In this document: positions 46,113-56,711 of the stretch, in pieces
Layout of the letters: each line of letters opens with the position of its first letter
Position numbering within the stretch: position 1 is the stretch's first letter
Source: Rutstroemia sp. NJR-2017a BVV2
Taxonomy: Eukaryota > Ascomycota > Leotiomycetes > Helotiales > Rutstroemiaceae
Reading direction: 5' to 3'
DNA length: 64,000 nucleotides
NCBI GenBank assembly: GCA_002946415.1
Contig: NJPS01000057.1
Location: forward strand, 62,001-126,000
Notes under the pieces: generated by a model
The model's input: the letters and a program-made list of their open reading frames with translations, nothing else
The model's database searches: none
What the model was told of the DNA's origin: nothing
Made by a program: the position numbers and the translations under genes

Positions 46113-49100
46113 TTACATATCCATACCCCTCCCACCAGCCTTCATAACCATAACACTTCCTCTCACATTACTGCTCAGTAATGCTTCGGCGACCACACCA
46201 ACAGTCTTTCTCATTTCCTTGCCAGAATCTCCACTTGAACTCTCTTCGTGGATCATTGCTCGCATCAAAGCGGATCTACCCCTGCCAACAACGATCAAGT
46301 CACCTGCATTTCGAGGACTTTGTCCAATCTCCGCTTTTGCGTGGTGTAAACAATCGGTCAATGGTGTTGTGGTTGTGACGTCGACGAATACTACCCGGTT
46401 CGATAAAGACATTGGAAGGGAGTCCCGTAATGTATGAAGCAGTGCGGTGTCTTGAGCAGCAGCTGTGTAGAGATCCTCGCTATCAACACGTTCTGTGATA
46501 CGCAGAGCAGCTGAACCAGAGCTACCGCCATGCTGTGATCCTTCCCCAGCACCAGTACCAGGTCGAGACACGTGAACTGCTGATGGCTCTGCAATTTTTG
46601 CGTTGTGAATAGGAGTAATGAAATGGATGATTGTGGCGGTGATATTGGTATTTTGAGCCAGTTGAAGAACAAAACGAAGAGCGACTCGATCATCAACACC
46701 GCCGAAGAATGGGAAGTATACATGGTGACTGCGGTCTGCAATAGGTGGAGTGGGCTCAGAACGATGACTGCTGCGAAGACTGACACGGCTAACACTTGGT
46801 CCAAGAGATCGAGGCTCTCTAGTTGTAGATCCACCGAAGCCGCGGTTAACAAAGATGGCAGTGTTGCAAGATGCTGTTTCGAGAGTCTTTTGAATGAATG
46901 CATCTTGAAGACCGCTAGAAACCGAATCGTGATGAGAATCAGCAACAGGTAAACTGCCAGGTTCCGTCCATGGAATCAGAATCAAGTCAGAGAAGTGATC
47001 TGATGCTTGTGTGGTCAAAGCCTCCGCGTAATCACCCTCAGGAACAACTGAAATACCGCCGGACACAGCAACATTATTCAGTTGAGCGAAAGTCCGGAAA
47101 GCGTTGACGACTGGATCGCGGTAGGTGTATTCGTCAACTTCGGCCATTACGGAAGAAGTACGTTCAGTAAGTTCCAACATGCGAACGCCATGAACCTCAA
47201 GAGGTCGTCTTCTGACTAGAGGGGTGGTGGAAGAATCGGTTCCATCGCCGTCTGTTTCGTTGACTGTTTCAAGCTCCGACTTTGATCGATGGACTTTGGT
47301 AACAGTGGCTGTGTTTCCTCCACCTAACAAGGCGATGAATGTGAATAAGCTAGGAAGACTATCGAGTCTGAGGTGGACCAGAAGTCTCCGAACCTGTGTA
47401 CTTTCAACCTTCTCGATGGAACGATCTGGTGTAAAGTCATCGTTATCGCCCTCAGGGTGAAGTGGATTGCCGTCCCAATCAATTTCTCCTCTCTTCCAGG
47501 CATCAAGTTTCTTCTGGTACCAAGGAGGGTACAGCGCGGTTGTCAACGGTGTTGTAGCAACCGTGGTAACAAGGGCCATGACGACGAAAATTGTGAAAGT
47601 CCTCGTAGACAAAATCTTGGCTTGTAGACCGATGTTCTACCTCGAGTTAGTGGCCCAGTCCAATCACTCTATGTCGGATGTGCTTACCAAGACAATGAGT
47701 TCGACGAGACCTTTACAACTCATCAAAACTCCAATAGTTAAACTCTCCCGCCAGACAAGCTTGCAAGCTCTCGCCGCCAATGTACCTCCAATGATCTTTC
47801 CTGCAAATGCGACGGCGATGACACCAATAACATACGCCCAGGTAAGTCCATCGTTAAGGAGACCTAAATTGGTACTCAATCCGGACAGAGCAAAGTAAAG
47901 CGGAAGGAAGAACACCGCCACTAGATCTTCGATTTTCTCGGTGATTTTGATAGCAAATCCCCCTTCGTGAGGGCAAATAAGGCCAACAAGGAAAGCTAAA
48001 ATCATAAATTAGTCAAGGACACAGTCACAACACAGTTGGAACATACCTCCAAAAATAGGATGTACACCAATTACACCCGTAAACCATGAGGATGTCAACA
48101 CGATGAGGATAGTCAATCCAACCATGCTTTGTGATGGTCCATTCTCGAGGCTGCCGTTGCGGCGAAGAATCCACAAAAAGGCAGGTCTGACGGCGTAGAC
48201 CAAAAAGAGTGTCCAGGCCACACAGACAAGCAACACATATAGTGCTGCAAGCCCTGAGCCATTGTTCACTAGGGCAACGCAAAGAGCTAGAAGAATCCAG
48301 CCTACCACGTCGTTTCCTACACCGGCAGCAAGGACAGTGACTCCGACAGGTGTAGATAGGAGCTTGAGCTCTGTAAGTATACGGCAGAGAACAGGAAAAG
48401 CTGTAATCTAGGACACGAGGTTAGCAAGAATGTAGTTTCAAGGGTGCTTTTGGGGGCCATACTGCAAGTGCTGTTCCTACGAACAACATATAAACTCCAA
48501 AAGAGATAGGCACCAATCCCGGGTCAGTGTGGAAGTGGTGAAATAAACCCCAGGCAATCGCACAACCCAATCCAAACGGCAACCCCATTCCCGCTAAACC
48601 GACCGCAAGTGCTACGCGCCAATTGGAAAGGAAGAGTCGCATGTTAACTTCCAGTCCCACCAAAAACAGGAAAAGGATCAAGCCTATATTGGCAACATTG
48701 CTCAATACTGGCATTGAAGCCGTCGGGAAGATAGTCTCTTTGAACCCAGGTATGCGCATCATTACTGAGGGGCCTAGAATGATTCCACCGATGACTTCTG
48801 CAATAACTCGAGGTTGTCGTACCATTGAGAGCGGGTAGTGGAGGAGTCGGCAAAAGATGATGATAATGCCTGCCTATAATTGAAGACATGTTAGCCATAT
48901 GAAGCGGATTCCAGCATTTGGCCTTCAAGGCAGTGAAGGAGAGCATTTTGAATATTTGCTGTTGAGAGACATCTAGATTTCGTGATGGCGTTCGAGATCG
49001 GCGTTCTGCAAGCACGCCTCTAAACGGAGATCATGCAGGGTCCCCACCTGGCCGGCACGATGTTCCATAGGCTTAAAAACAATCTACGTACCTGAATAAT

Positions 49101-49235
49101 AAAGAGAATAATAGGATTGGATGCACTGTAGACCGTGGGGTTACCTCCTTCCAGAATTCCGCCTTGAGGAGCTGCGCGATCCGCAGCCGATGCTGTCGCG
49201 ATCAAGGTCGCCAACGCCAGCGAGAGCGTCGCCAT
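46113..49235 (-). CDS. K+/H+ antiporter, KHA1-like (CPA2 family)
   Basis: Five exons (49235-49092, 48873-48463, 48407-48047, 47995-47688, 47636-46113) give 915 aa. The N-terminus has a signal-like stretch ([15 protein letters not shown]) and then the CPA2 exchanger domain of about 12 membrane segments: [26 protein letters not shown] (shown by its parts RVIAEVIGG and ILGPS), [26 protein letters not shown] with the transport Asp pair region ND, and [10 protein letters not shown]. The junction ELIVL to [14 protein letters not shown] is diagnostic of KHA1. The 450-residue C-terminus is cytosolic, with a USP-like fold plausible ([12 protein letters not shown]). It should exchange K+ or Na+ for H+ in an internal membrane and help pH and ion balance. 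Housekeeping; nothing is odd in the model. Confidence 0.94.
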
Positions 49236-51624
49236 GGTTGATGTAGGTCGGTCGTATTCGGCGTTTCTCTATCAACGAATAGATACTTTTAAGTACCAAA
49301 ATCGATGTAGCTCCAGGAAGAATGATGTAAAGGAAGGGGAGGAGAAGATGGAAGACGAAGGGAGAGGAGGCGGAGAATATGATGGTGTGATTGTCCAAGT
49401 TGTGCCTCAAAGATGCACACTGCTGACAGTGAATAAATGGTTGCTCATCAGGATGTGTATCAAAAAGATACAACGTACATGAACAAACAAAGAGAAAGAA
49501 TGGGCGATCGAACCTTTTTACAGCTGCGCGATCCTTCGCAACGGCACCTGAGCAAATTCCCAAGAGATATCTCTACGATTCAAGGGTCCCAAGATTGACG
49601 ATATCCAAACTAGATTGCTTGGCCGCATCGCCGTATCGGAGGAAGACGTGATTGGAGGTGGAGGTGGAGGGTCGAGTCAAGGGTCGAGATTGAGGGCATT
49701 TTTTGATGTGGATGGTGAAGGAGTGCGAGCTTGGGCTGGGGTCTTTCGGTGTGGGCGCTAAGTTAAAGCGAGATTTTCGTGCAAATGGCGGGGGGAAGTG
49801 GAATTTGGGGACTCTTTCGGCTGGGGTAGCTCGGTTATAGCAGGCAATATTCCTTTGTCAGCCAGGATCTTACTGACTCTAGGTTTCCCTTCTCTTCATC
49901 CACCTTGCAAAAAGCAACAAAAGAGACAACACCAGCAAAAGAATAACGCACAATGATCCAGCGCATTGGGCGGTGTGGATTCCAACTGACACCATCTCCC
50001 ATCTCCCATCTCCCATCTATGAAAATACCTTCAGCTACCTTGCTCCTCCGACCTCCAAGCTCGACTCCACCCCACCCAGTTGGCTGCGCCTCTCCTTCCA
50101 CTCGGAATCGCCTGCTCATGCCAATGCTGCTAGAAACACATAGCTTCACATGAATCCCAACCACATGTCACATAATCTTCATATCACCCATCAAGGCGCT
50201 TTATGTGTGACTCTAGAGGCCATGTGCTTCTATCTTTATTCTTGGCCATTGCTTGTCTAGTCCTCATGATCAACAGTCTTACCATCAACCATGGCCAAGC
50301 AACGCCGTCCCAAGGGTATGGTAAGGATGTAAGAATTCTCCGTATTCTTTGCGGCTGACAAACTAGAAACAATCCCTAGCCGAACGCTAGATGTCCTCAC
50401 AAAAAAGAATGGCGATGGCGACCGAAGCGCAACTTCAATTGTTCGCTTTCCACTGCAGATAGATCCACTCGACCTTCTCGATGGCTTTCGACAACGTGCC
50501 CACTCCTCGTAGCTCTAGAGGTTACTCTCTTATCGAACCGATGTAGTGCAATGCTACAAAGAAGCTCGCGAATATTCGCCGCCAAGAGCTCAGATCCTGC
50601 GAACACCTCTTGCTTCTAAGGATTTGTTCGAGAGCTCATCTATCCTGTCGTTACCGCATGACAAATTCTAGCCTCTCATCTTTTCAATCATGCTGTGCTT
50701 CATGAGTAGCTCGACTTCGCACTCGCCGAAACACCCTCCCTTCACGTCAACTTGCCGCCGATCAAGAACAAATTATCATCGCGGCAGCACAACGCCTTCT
50801 TCGATCGGCAATTCTATGCTGTCAATCAGATATTCTACCGCGTATCGTCGGGTTTCCAGCCGTCTCTACTGATAAGCTCATCCATCTGACTCTTCTGTGC
50901 GACTTCTAGAATTTCAGGCTTGAGGAAAGAAGGTACATGGCGTGTGGGGGTGGCATGAAAATTGATGAAGATACATCAAAGTCAACCATGCAATGCATGC
51001 GAGAGAAGTCCTCAACGACAATTTAAATACATCGAGGTCGGGTACCAATACCACCATTGAAGCGGGGTAATCTATCTGATACAGCTGTCCATGTTGGACA
51101 GAAAGTTCTTGTGAAACATGGGGTCCCTCATTTGCGGAGAAGTCTCCAGCTCTCGTGGTCTATCTTTGGTGCGTTGTCCTAGTGAGGACCAGTGTCCTGA
51201 AATTGCATCGTTTTTGGGATGCCGATCAAGCTGATAGATGCATTTGTAACATGAGGGATTTTTTGACCGTGGCGTTGAAGAGGAAAGTAGGCAACGACCC
51301 TCAAGGCCTGAAGATTGTTTTTGCTTCTGCATCCGACCCTTGCTATCTGGAAAGCGCACTGCCTAGCGCGTTCGGATGGATGTTGACTGCATTGTAAAAT
51401 CCGGAAACACCAGGGGGGTTTATGGTCAGTCAAATGATAGAAGCCTGGTAAACATTTGCCTAGCCGGATTAAAGGATGAATACTTCCTACGGCTCATAAG
51501 TAACACGAAGCGATTTTAGCAACAGACCGTCTCCCCCAAATCATCTTTCAATTGGGGTTATCACCTCTCACCCATTCATCAAAACCAACATCTTGGACTT
51601 GAAAGTTTACCAATCAAACTCGAG

Positions 51625-51975
51625 ATGATTTATCAAAAGACTACACGCTGCGCGGACGGCTTATTTGTGTTCCCAATCTCGAGATCAGTTCCTGTCATAT
51701 GGATATTACCTGATGCAACACAGATCTTCGTTGTGAGTCACTCTACAGAACTGAAGTTCTGCAAATCGGGCCAAGCAGAAATACAACCATCATCTATCTC
51801 TACTCCCAACTTCATGGGAATCCTACTTTTGTTCACGCCTACTGCTCTGCTGCTCCTCTTTCTGTTTCCAAATCTGTTCTCTCGGACGCCAATCTTGATG
51901 GTCGAGGTGGGGATCGCTTTGATGTGGTTTGGTTTCAGTTTTCTTCTGAATGGGTATGCATTCCTACATAAGTAG
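51625..51975 (+). CDS. Possible small membrane protein
   Basis: A 116-codon frame from ATG. The C-terminal half is hydrophobic with two likely membrane helices (GILLLFTPTALLLLFLF and ILMVEVGIALMWFGFSFLL) and ends GYAFLHK. The N-terminal half has no known domain. It stands alone in a spacer and I do not recognise it; a chance frame is quite possible. Confidence 0.25.
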   Translation: MIYQKTTRCADGLFVFPISRSVPVIWILPDATQIFVVSHSTELKFCKSGQAEIQPSSISTPNFMGILLLFTPTALLLLFLFPNLFSRTPILMVEVGIALMWFGFSFLLNGYAFLHK

Positions 51976-52540
51976 ATATGAGTTATGATGGGCGATTATG
52001 TAGGGTTTTGATATGCGGTGTGGATAATGATCGATAGATAGATGGAATATATTTTTGGTGTTCAATAACTTACAGCTAGCTTTCGAATTTATCATCCGTA
52101 AAGATAGAGTGACTTGGGGATATAGTATCATTATATCTGCCAGACCTCACTTATGGTGCACGTGAATATATTAGTACCGAGTATGGATCACACAGATACA
52201 ATCCCATACAATGGAACTACCGGGAATCTACAGATTCCTAGGCGATATGACGAGGAAATAAGTTTCGTACATACTATGTTGCTTTTCACCCGAACTGTGC
52301 CCCTTCCTTATACAGTACACTACATACTTTGGATTTGTTCGCCAAACTCTTGAGACGTTTCTGTCCTAGCCGGGAGCGGGGATTACTTGATCTGATTCGG
52401 AGGATGCTGAAATGGGGTTGTCGGGTTTGAAGTGAGTGTTTGTTTTGGGAAGGGGATTTGCGTTTTGGGGTTTGGGGTTCGGGGATTCGGGGTTTGGGGG
52501 ATGGATTAGGGGGTGGGAAGCGGGGATGGGATTGATGGAT

Positions 52541-52575
52541 AGGGGGTAGGGGTAGGGGTAGGGGCAGGGTTTGGG
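52541..52575 (+). other. G-rich tract with four or more G-runs
   Basis: Consecutive runs GGGGG, GGGG, GGGG, GGGG, GGG and GGG are separated by TA, TA, TA, CA and TTT. This fits the usual G-quadruplex pattern. It lies in a wider purine-skewed segment (about 52440-52640). Confidence 0.6.
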
Positions 52576-53250
52576 TGTGTTTTGCTGGGAGGCGGGGAGG
52601 GGATAGGGAAGGGGATGGGAGGAGCTGGATAGGAAGGTGCATGTTGCATGTGAAAGGGGTGCGGTGGCGAGTTGGGTCGAGTGATCATCTGTAATGAGAT
52701 GAGAGGAAGTTTTGGTTTGTAAGATCATCACGGGGAGAGCATCGTTGAATATCGAAGCACCCGCAGTGATGACTCGTTCCAGTACCATCTCTTACGAATA
52801 CTGGCTTCAAGGTAGGGAGGGACCTCTCAGGTTCAATATCTATATGCCCTTTATCTATATCGATGATGGTTTGGGTTCTCCTTTTGCAACTCTTCCGTTA
52901 GTTACTGGCTTGGGAAAGGGGATAAGTGTTTGTTGGTTGGAGTAATGCTGTTTCTTGTTTTGAGTGGGTGAGTTGTTGATAGGTATTTATGTAATAGTTG
53001 GAATTGAAATGGTATCTATGGTATCGTCGCTTCTTTGGGAAGAATATGCATACATATAACGCCGGGTCTCTATCTCTCCTTGATACTCTAATACGTAAAA
53101 TCCACATGTGTAGTTCATGCCCCCAGAAGCTGTCTGTCTCCCAGTTTTCCTCAGTTCTGTTCTGTTCTGTTCATACAACCGCGGATCCCGTCGCGCCGTT
53201 AGTTGGATATACGCTCTATAACACCTGTAACAAAATCATCACGCATACAT

Positions 53251-54571
53251 TCAAACCATATCCTCCGTCCTCCTCTCCACCCCCCCACCCTCCACCTTGT
53301 AACTCTGCGTAACCCTAATCCCTGCATCCTTACTCGTCCTCTCCCTCTCCGCACTCTCCTCCCCCACCGCAGCCAATATCCTCCTCTGACTCGCCTTATC
53401 CCCCAAACTCTCCTTGCTCTCGTTCGCCGCGCCCGTGACCATGGTTGTTGCGAGGCCGTCTTTGATATCGCGGAGCTTTATGGCTCGCGCCCGCAGATAG
53501 CCTTTTCCGCGTGAGGTCTGCGGGTCCGGCGGGGAGACCCCCTCAGAGGGCCCGGAGAGCGCGTTCGAGGACCCGAAGACGAAGCGCAGGAGGGGGCGGA
53601 GCGCGCTGAGGGAGGCGGCGCTGATGCCGAGGCCGATTTCTATGGTGGACCACCAGACTATGGGGGCGACGCCATCTGGGAGGGAGGTGTTAGTGGGGTG
53701 TTGAGGGGAAGTGGAAGGCAGAGAAATGATGGGGAGTGGGGCAGGCGAGGGACTTACAAAGATAGTCTACAGTGGCTTTGTATTCGGGAAAGTATTTCAT
53801 GCGGACGATTGTTGCTATACTTGCACTGTTGCATTCGCACATTAGTTTCTAGTCCTTTTATTTTCCTAAAAGCACACTTACAGAATACCCATTCCCAGCA
53901 AAAAGGTAATAGCAGTCTTGATTCTTGGGGAAAGTTTCAAATCCCACACAATAAACGCAGGCAGAATTGCCGTCGACCAATCAGTGATGATATTCATAGC
54001 CGAGAATACATAACTGAGCACCAGGATTGCTTGCACGGTGCTACACTTTCCTCCTTCGATCGTCTTGTCCCATGTATAAGCCATGGGACGACATGTAGCA
54101 AAGACGGAGATATCTGAGGTGAGGATGGTGGCAATGGAGCCGGCGATGATGGCGTAGAGGATCTTCTTGTAGAGTGGGTTGGGGGTGATTCTTAAGAGGG
54201 AGACACACACGCTGGCTTTGACGGGGAGGGTACCAGTGAGGGTGAAGATTTGAAACAGAGTGAAGTACTACGGGTGTGTTAGCCACTATTCGTCGTTTCT
54301 GTAGAGTTGGTATGCTAACCTTGACTGCGGGACCCATTTCCGCTACAGTGATTGTCAGGTTATGGACACCCAAACCATGAGTGGCAGCCACCGTTGAGAA
54401 TGCAACATTGATCACGAACATGACCCATCCCAGCGCCAGCAGCCAGTCGTCTAACCCGAAGGCATTCCGCGAAACTCGAACCCAACAGCGCAGTGCGAAG
54501 AAAATGGTAGAGATGCCTAGAAAGATAAAATTGACGATGACAATAGTCAGGGCCCTCTCTACCAGCGCCAT
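53251..54571 (-). CDS. Pth11-like fungal rhodopsin-domain membrane protein
   Basis: Four exons (54571-54320, 54267-53882, 53825-53758, 53675-53251; introns of 52, 56 and 82 bp) give 376 aa. Seven membrane segments are visible, from VIVNFIFLGISTIFFALRCWV to APIVWWSTIEIGLGISAASL. The block FGLDDWLLALGWV and the last-segment WWSTIEIGLGISAASLSALRPLL are hallmarks of the fungal rhodopsin (SAT4/PTH11-type) family. There is no N-terminal CFEM cysteine domain. The C-terminal tail of about 95 residues is charged and probably cytosolic. Some members act as receptors for surface or host cues in pathogenic fungi, but most are uncharacterised. The gene is isolated, so no ligand or pathway can be inferred. 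Confidence 0.92.
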
Positions 54572-56711
54572 TGCTGCACGATGCCGTGCCGTTTAACCGT
54601 ACTAGCAGGATGTCTGAAATCGTACTGGGGAGATAGTGTAGTAATAAGCAAACAGTGACTAAAACAAAATATCATGCCATCAAGACGTCGCGATGTGTTT
54701 TGGCGGGTATAATTTTCGTTGCGAATATCCGAACTTTCGAATTTAGATAGACATGGAAATGATACTTACTTATTCTACTCGTACGGAGCAAAACCATGAC
54801 CTCAAGGAGCAAGATGGGGAAATTTCGCAAAGCACGAAATGTCGGGCATAGACCTCCTAAGTTCGGGACTTGGAGAGAACGAGGTATCTCGAAGGCTTCC
54901 TTCTCCATATACGAGTTCCTGGACACTGGACAGCACCCAGCGTTTGAAGTCTTACGATTCAATCGGTTCGAGCATCGACGCAACCCAGGTGATAACCTAC
55001 CTATAAGGAAGAGATCATCATCTTATGACAATCTTTCTCTTGCTTGGGAGAAAGTTAAATTTCGAGGTTTCGAGGTGGGGTTTCAACGGCTGCTTGGGGG
55101 GATCATGCTTTATGAAAATAGGTGAGATAGACCACTGTGCGCCCCTGGGTCGTCTGAGTGACAGACATGGGTTGTCGAATTGTCGGGACCGGGTTGAGCT
55201 TCCTTCTTCAACTGCCAGACGAGGTACGAAAGTAGTTACTCCTTTCTCGGGTCGGCCTTCCCTGCGATGATGTTCACGAGAAGTCTTTGATCTTCAACGT
55301 AGACGATTCTTGGCATAGATCCGAATGTCTTCTTTGTCGTGTAGGTAACTATTCCATCGGGTATGCCAGCGCTGGATGGCCCAATTTCATAAAATGGCCG
55401 AATTTCAAAAACACTGGTTCGAGTGAAATGTCTCCCGAAGAAAAACCCAAAGCAAACAATAAGGTTACGAACATCGTCCTTCTCGGCATTGTGCAATTTG
55501 TGTGATCACAGAAGAGAGTTTTCCTTGCTCCTCCACTCTTGGGGACAATTTAGAGAGTACGTGTCACACAGACTCTCTCGCGTCGAAGCCTTGCACTTCT
55601 AGCAGCATGGCGTGTCGAATCAAAAGTTCTTCTTGCACCTGCATAATGTTTGTCCCCTGGCTGTTCGTTATCACGAATGGCCTGATGTTGACTATCCATA
55701 GCGCGCTAGCCAATCTTAGCATAGTGGAGAAGGATTGCCGAGACACCATTCGGCTCCTTATTCCCACCTGCCGGAAGCCAATAAAATGCTCTCCCATCAA
55801 ACTAAAACTCCGCTTCGAAATAAACGGCATCGAAGAAGTTCAGGTAGAGACAAGAGGAAACTGGAGCATGAAATTACTGTGGGAAGTTACAGTAAGCATG
55901 TTGTTACTTCGTATCCCCTTAACTGCCATAAGCGCCTTCCCCACCTTATTTTTGGTGAGGGCGCACAGTTTTGGCAGTTAAGGGGATACCCAGAATAAAA
56001 CCTCCAACTCCACAGTCTCCAGTTTTACAACTTCCGAGGCAAGCGATAGCTCAAAGAAGCCTAAAACCCGTTGAAGATGTTCGTCGGAGCCAGGTCAGAC
56101 CCAGAGCTTGACGTAAGAATGTCAGCTATGGGAAGCTTTTACCGCTCGGAAACAAGTTGACGGGTGTGGCGTTTTGCATGGTAATGTTCTTGGGGGAGGC
56201 TCGATGCCTTGCTTCGTGCGGATATGTGGACGCGTACGAGCTAGAACTGCCAGTGCAGAAATTGCAAGTGGAGGGAACAGAATGTCGGGATATGGAGCCC
56301 CTTGACTTGCCAAATCTGCCAAATTTCTCCGGGGCTCTGTGTATGTCCATGATGCTATTCCCAAACTGAAAGTCTCCGAAATTCGGGAGTCAAGTGCCTC
56401 TTGATGACAGCCGTTCTAGCGTGACTATCCAGGGTCGCTTCAGGATGTAGGTATGTCTAGCTACCGCTCTCAGTAAGCCTACGAGATGATCTTTCCCTTT
56501 TCACGTATTTATCGGAACGGATTTGGATTGGATTGACCCCGTTTCCCACGTTGTGCTAGGGTCGTTCTCGTCAGCCTGCCAATAGTGATAGCATAAGCAC
56601 TAAATCGGAATTATCTTATGACTCTTATCATTTGCTTCGCCTTAAAAGATTGATGTTGTCTCCTCCAGTTTGAACCAGAGTTTATCGACAGCGGAAAAGC
56701 TTAACATCAAA
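54572..56711. other. Spacer before the FAD monooxygenase gene
   Basis: No confident gene in 2.1 kb. Longer frames on the plus strand (54796-55125 and 55502-55981) and on the minus strand (55564-55830) overlap each other and lack domains. A foldback element is listed separately. Confidence 0.45.
55911..55989. mobile_element. 79-bp foldback element with perfect 18-bp terminal inverted repeats
   Basis: The left end GTATCCCCTTAACTGCCA and the right end TGGCAGTTAAGGGGATAC are exact reverse complements (55911-55928 and 55972-55989). Inside them a second pair, GCGCC...CCACC and GGTGAGGGCGC, extends the hairpin, leaving a short T-rich loop. It codes for nothing. The form is that of a miniature inverted-repeat element or a very stable hairpin. 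I see no clear target-site duplication. Confidence 0.65.

Larger units (their letters stand above)
49236..53250. other. 4-kb spacer with no confident gene
   Basis: The left part is the antiporter promoter. A weak candidate frame at 51625-51975 and a G-rich tract near 52540 are listed separately. The remaining frames are short, and the one across 52286-52788 is low-complexity proline-rich only because the DNA is G-rich on the other strand. Confidence 0.45.

Noticed and set aside
52286..52788. Pro-rich frames up to 140 codons
   Set aside because: Low-complexity product of a G-rich strand; no start context or domain.
54796..55125. Plus-strand 109-codon frame
   Set aside because: No domain, no flanking splice signals and overlaps other equally long frames.
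55502..55981. Plus-strand 159-codon frame with a hydrophobic stretch
   Set aside because: It runs into the foldback element and overlaps a minus-strand frame of similar quality; no family recognised.
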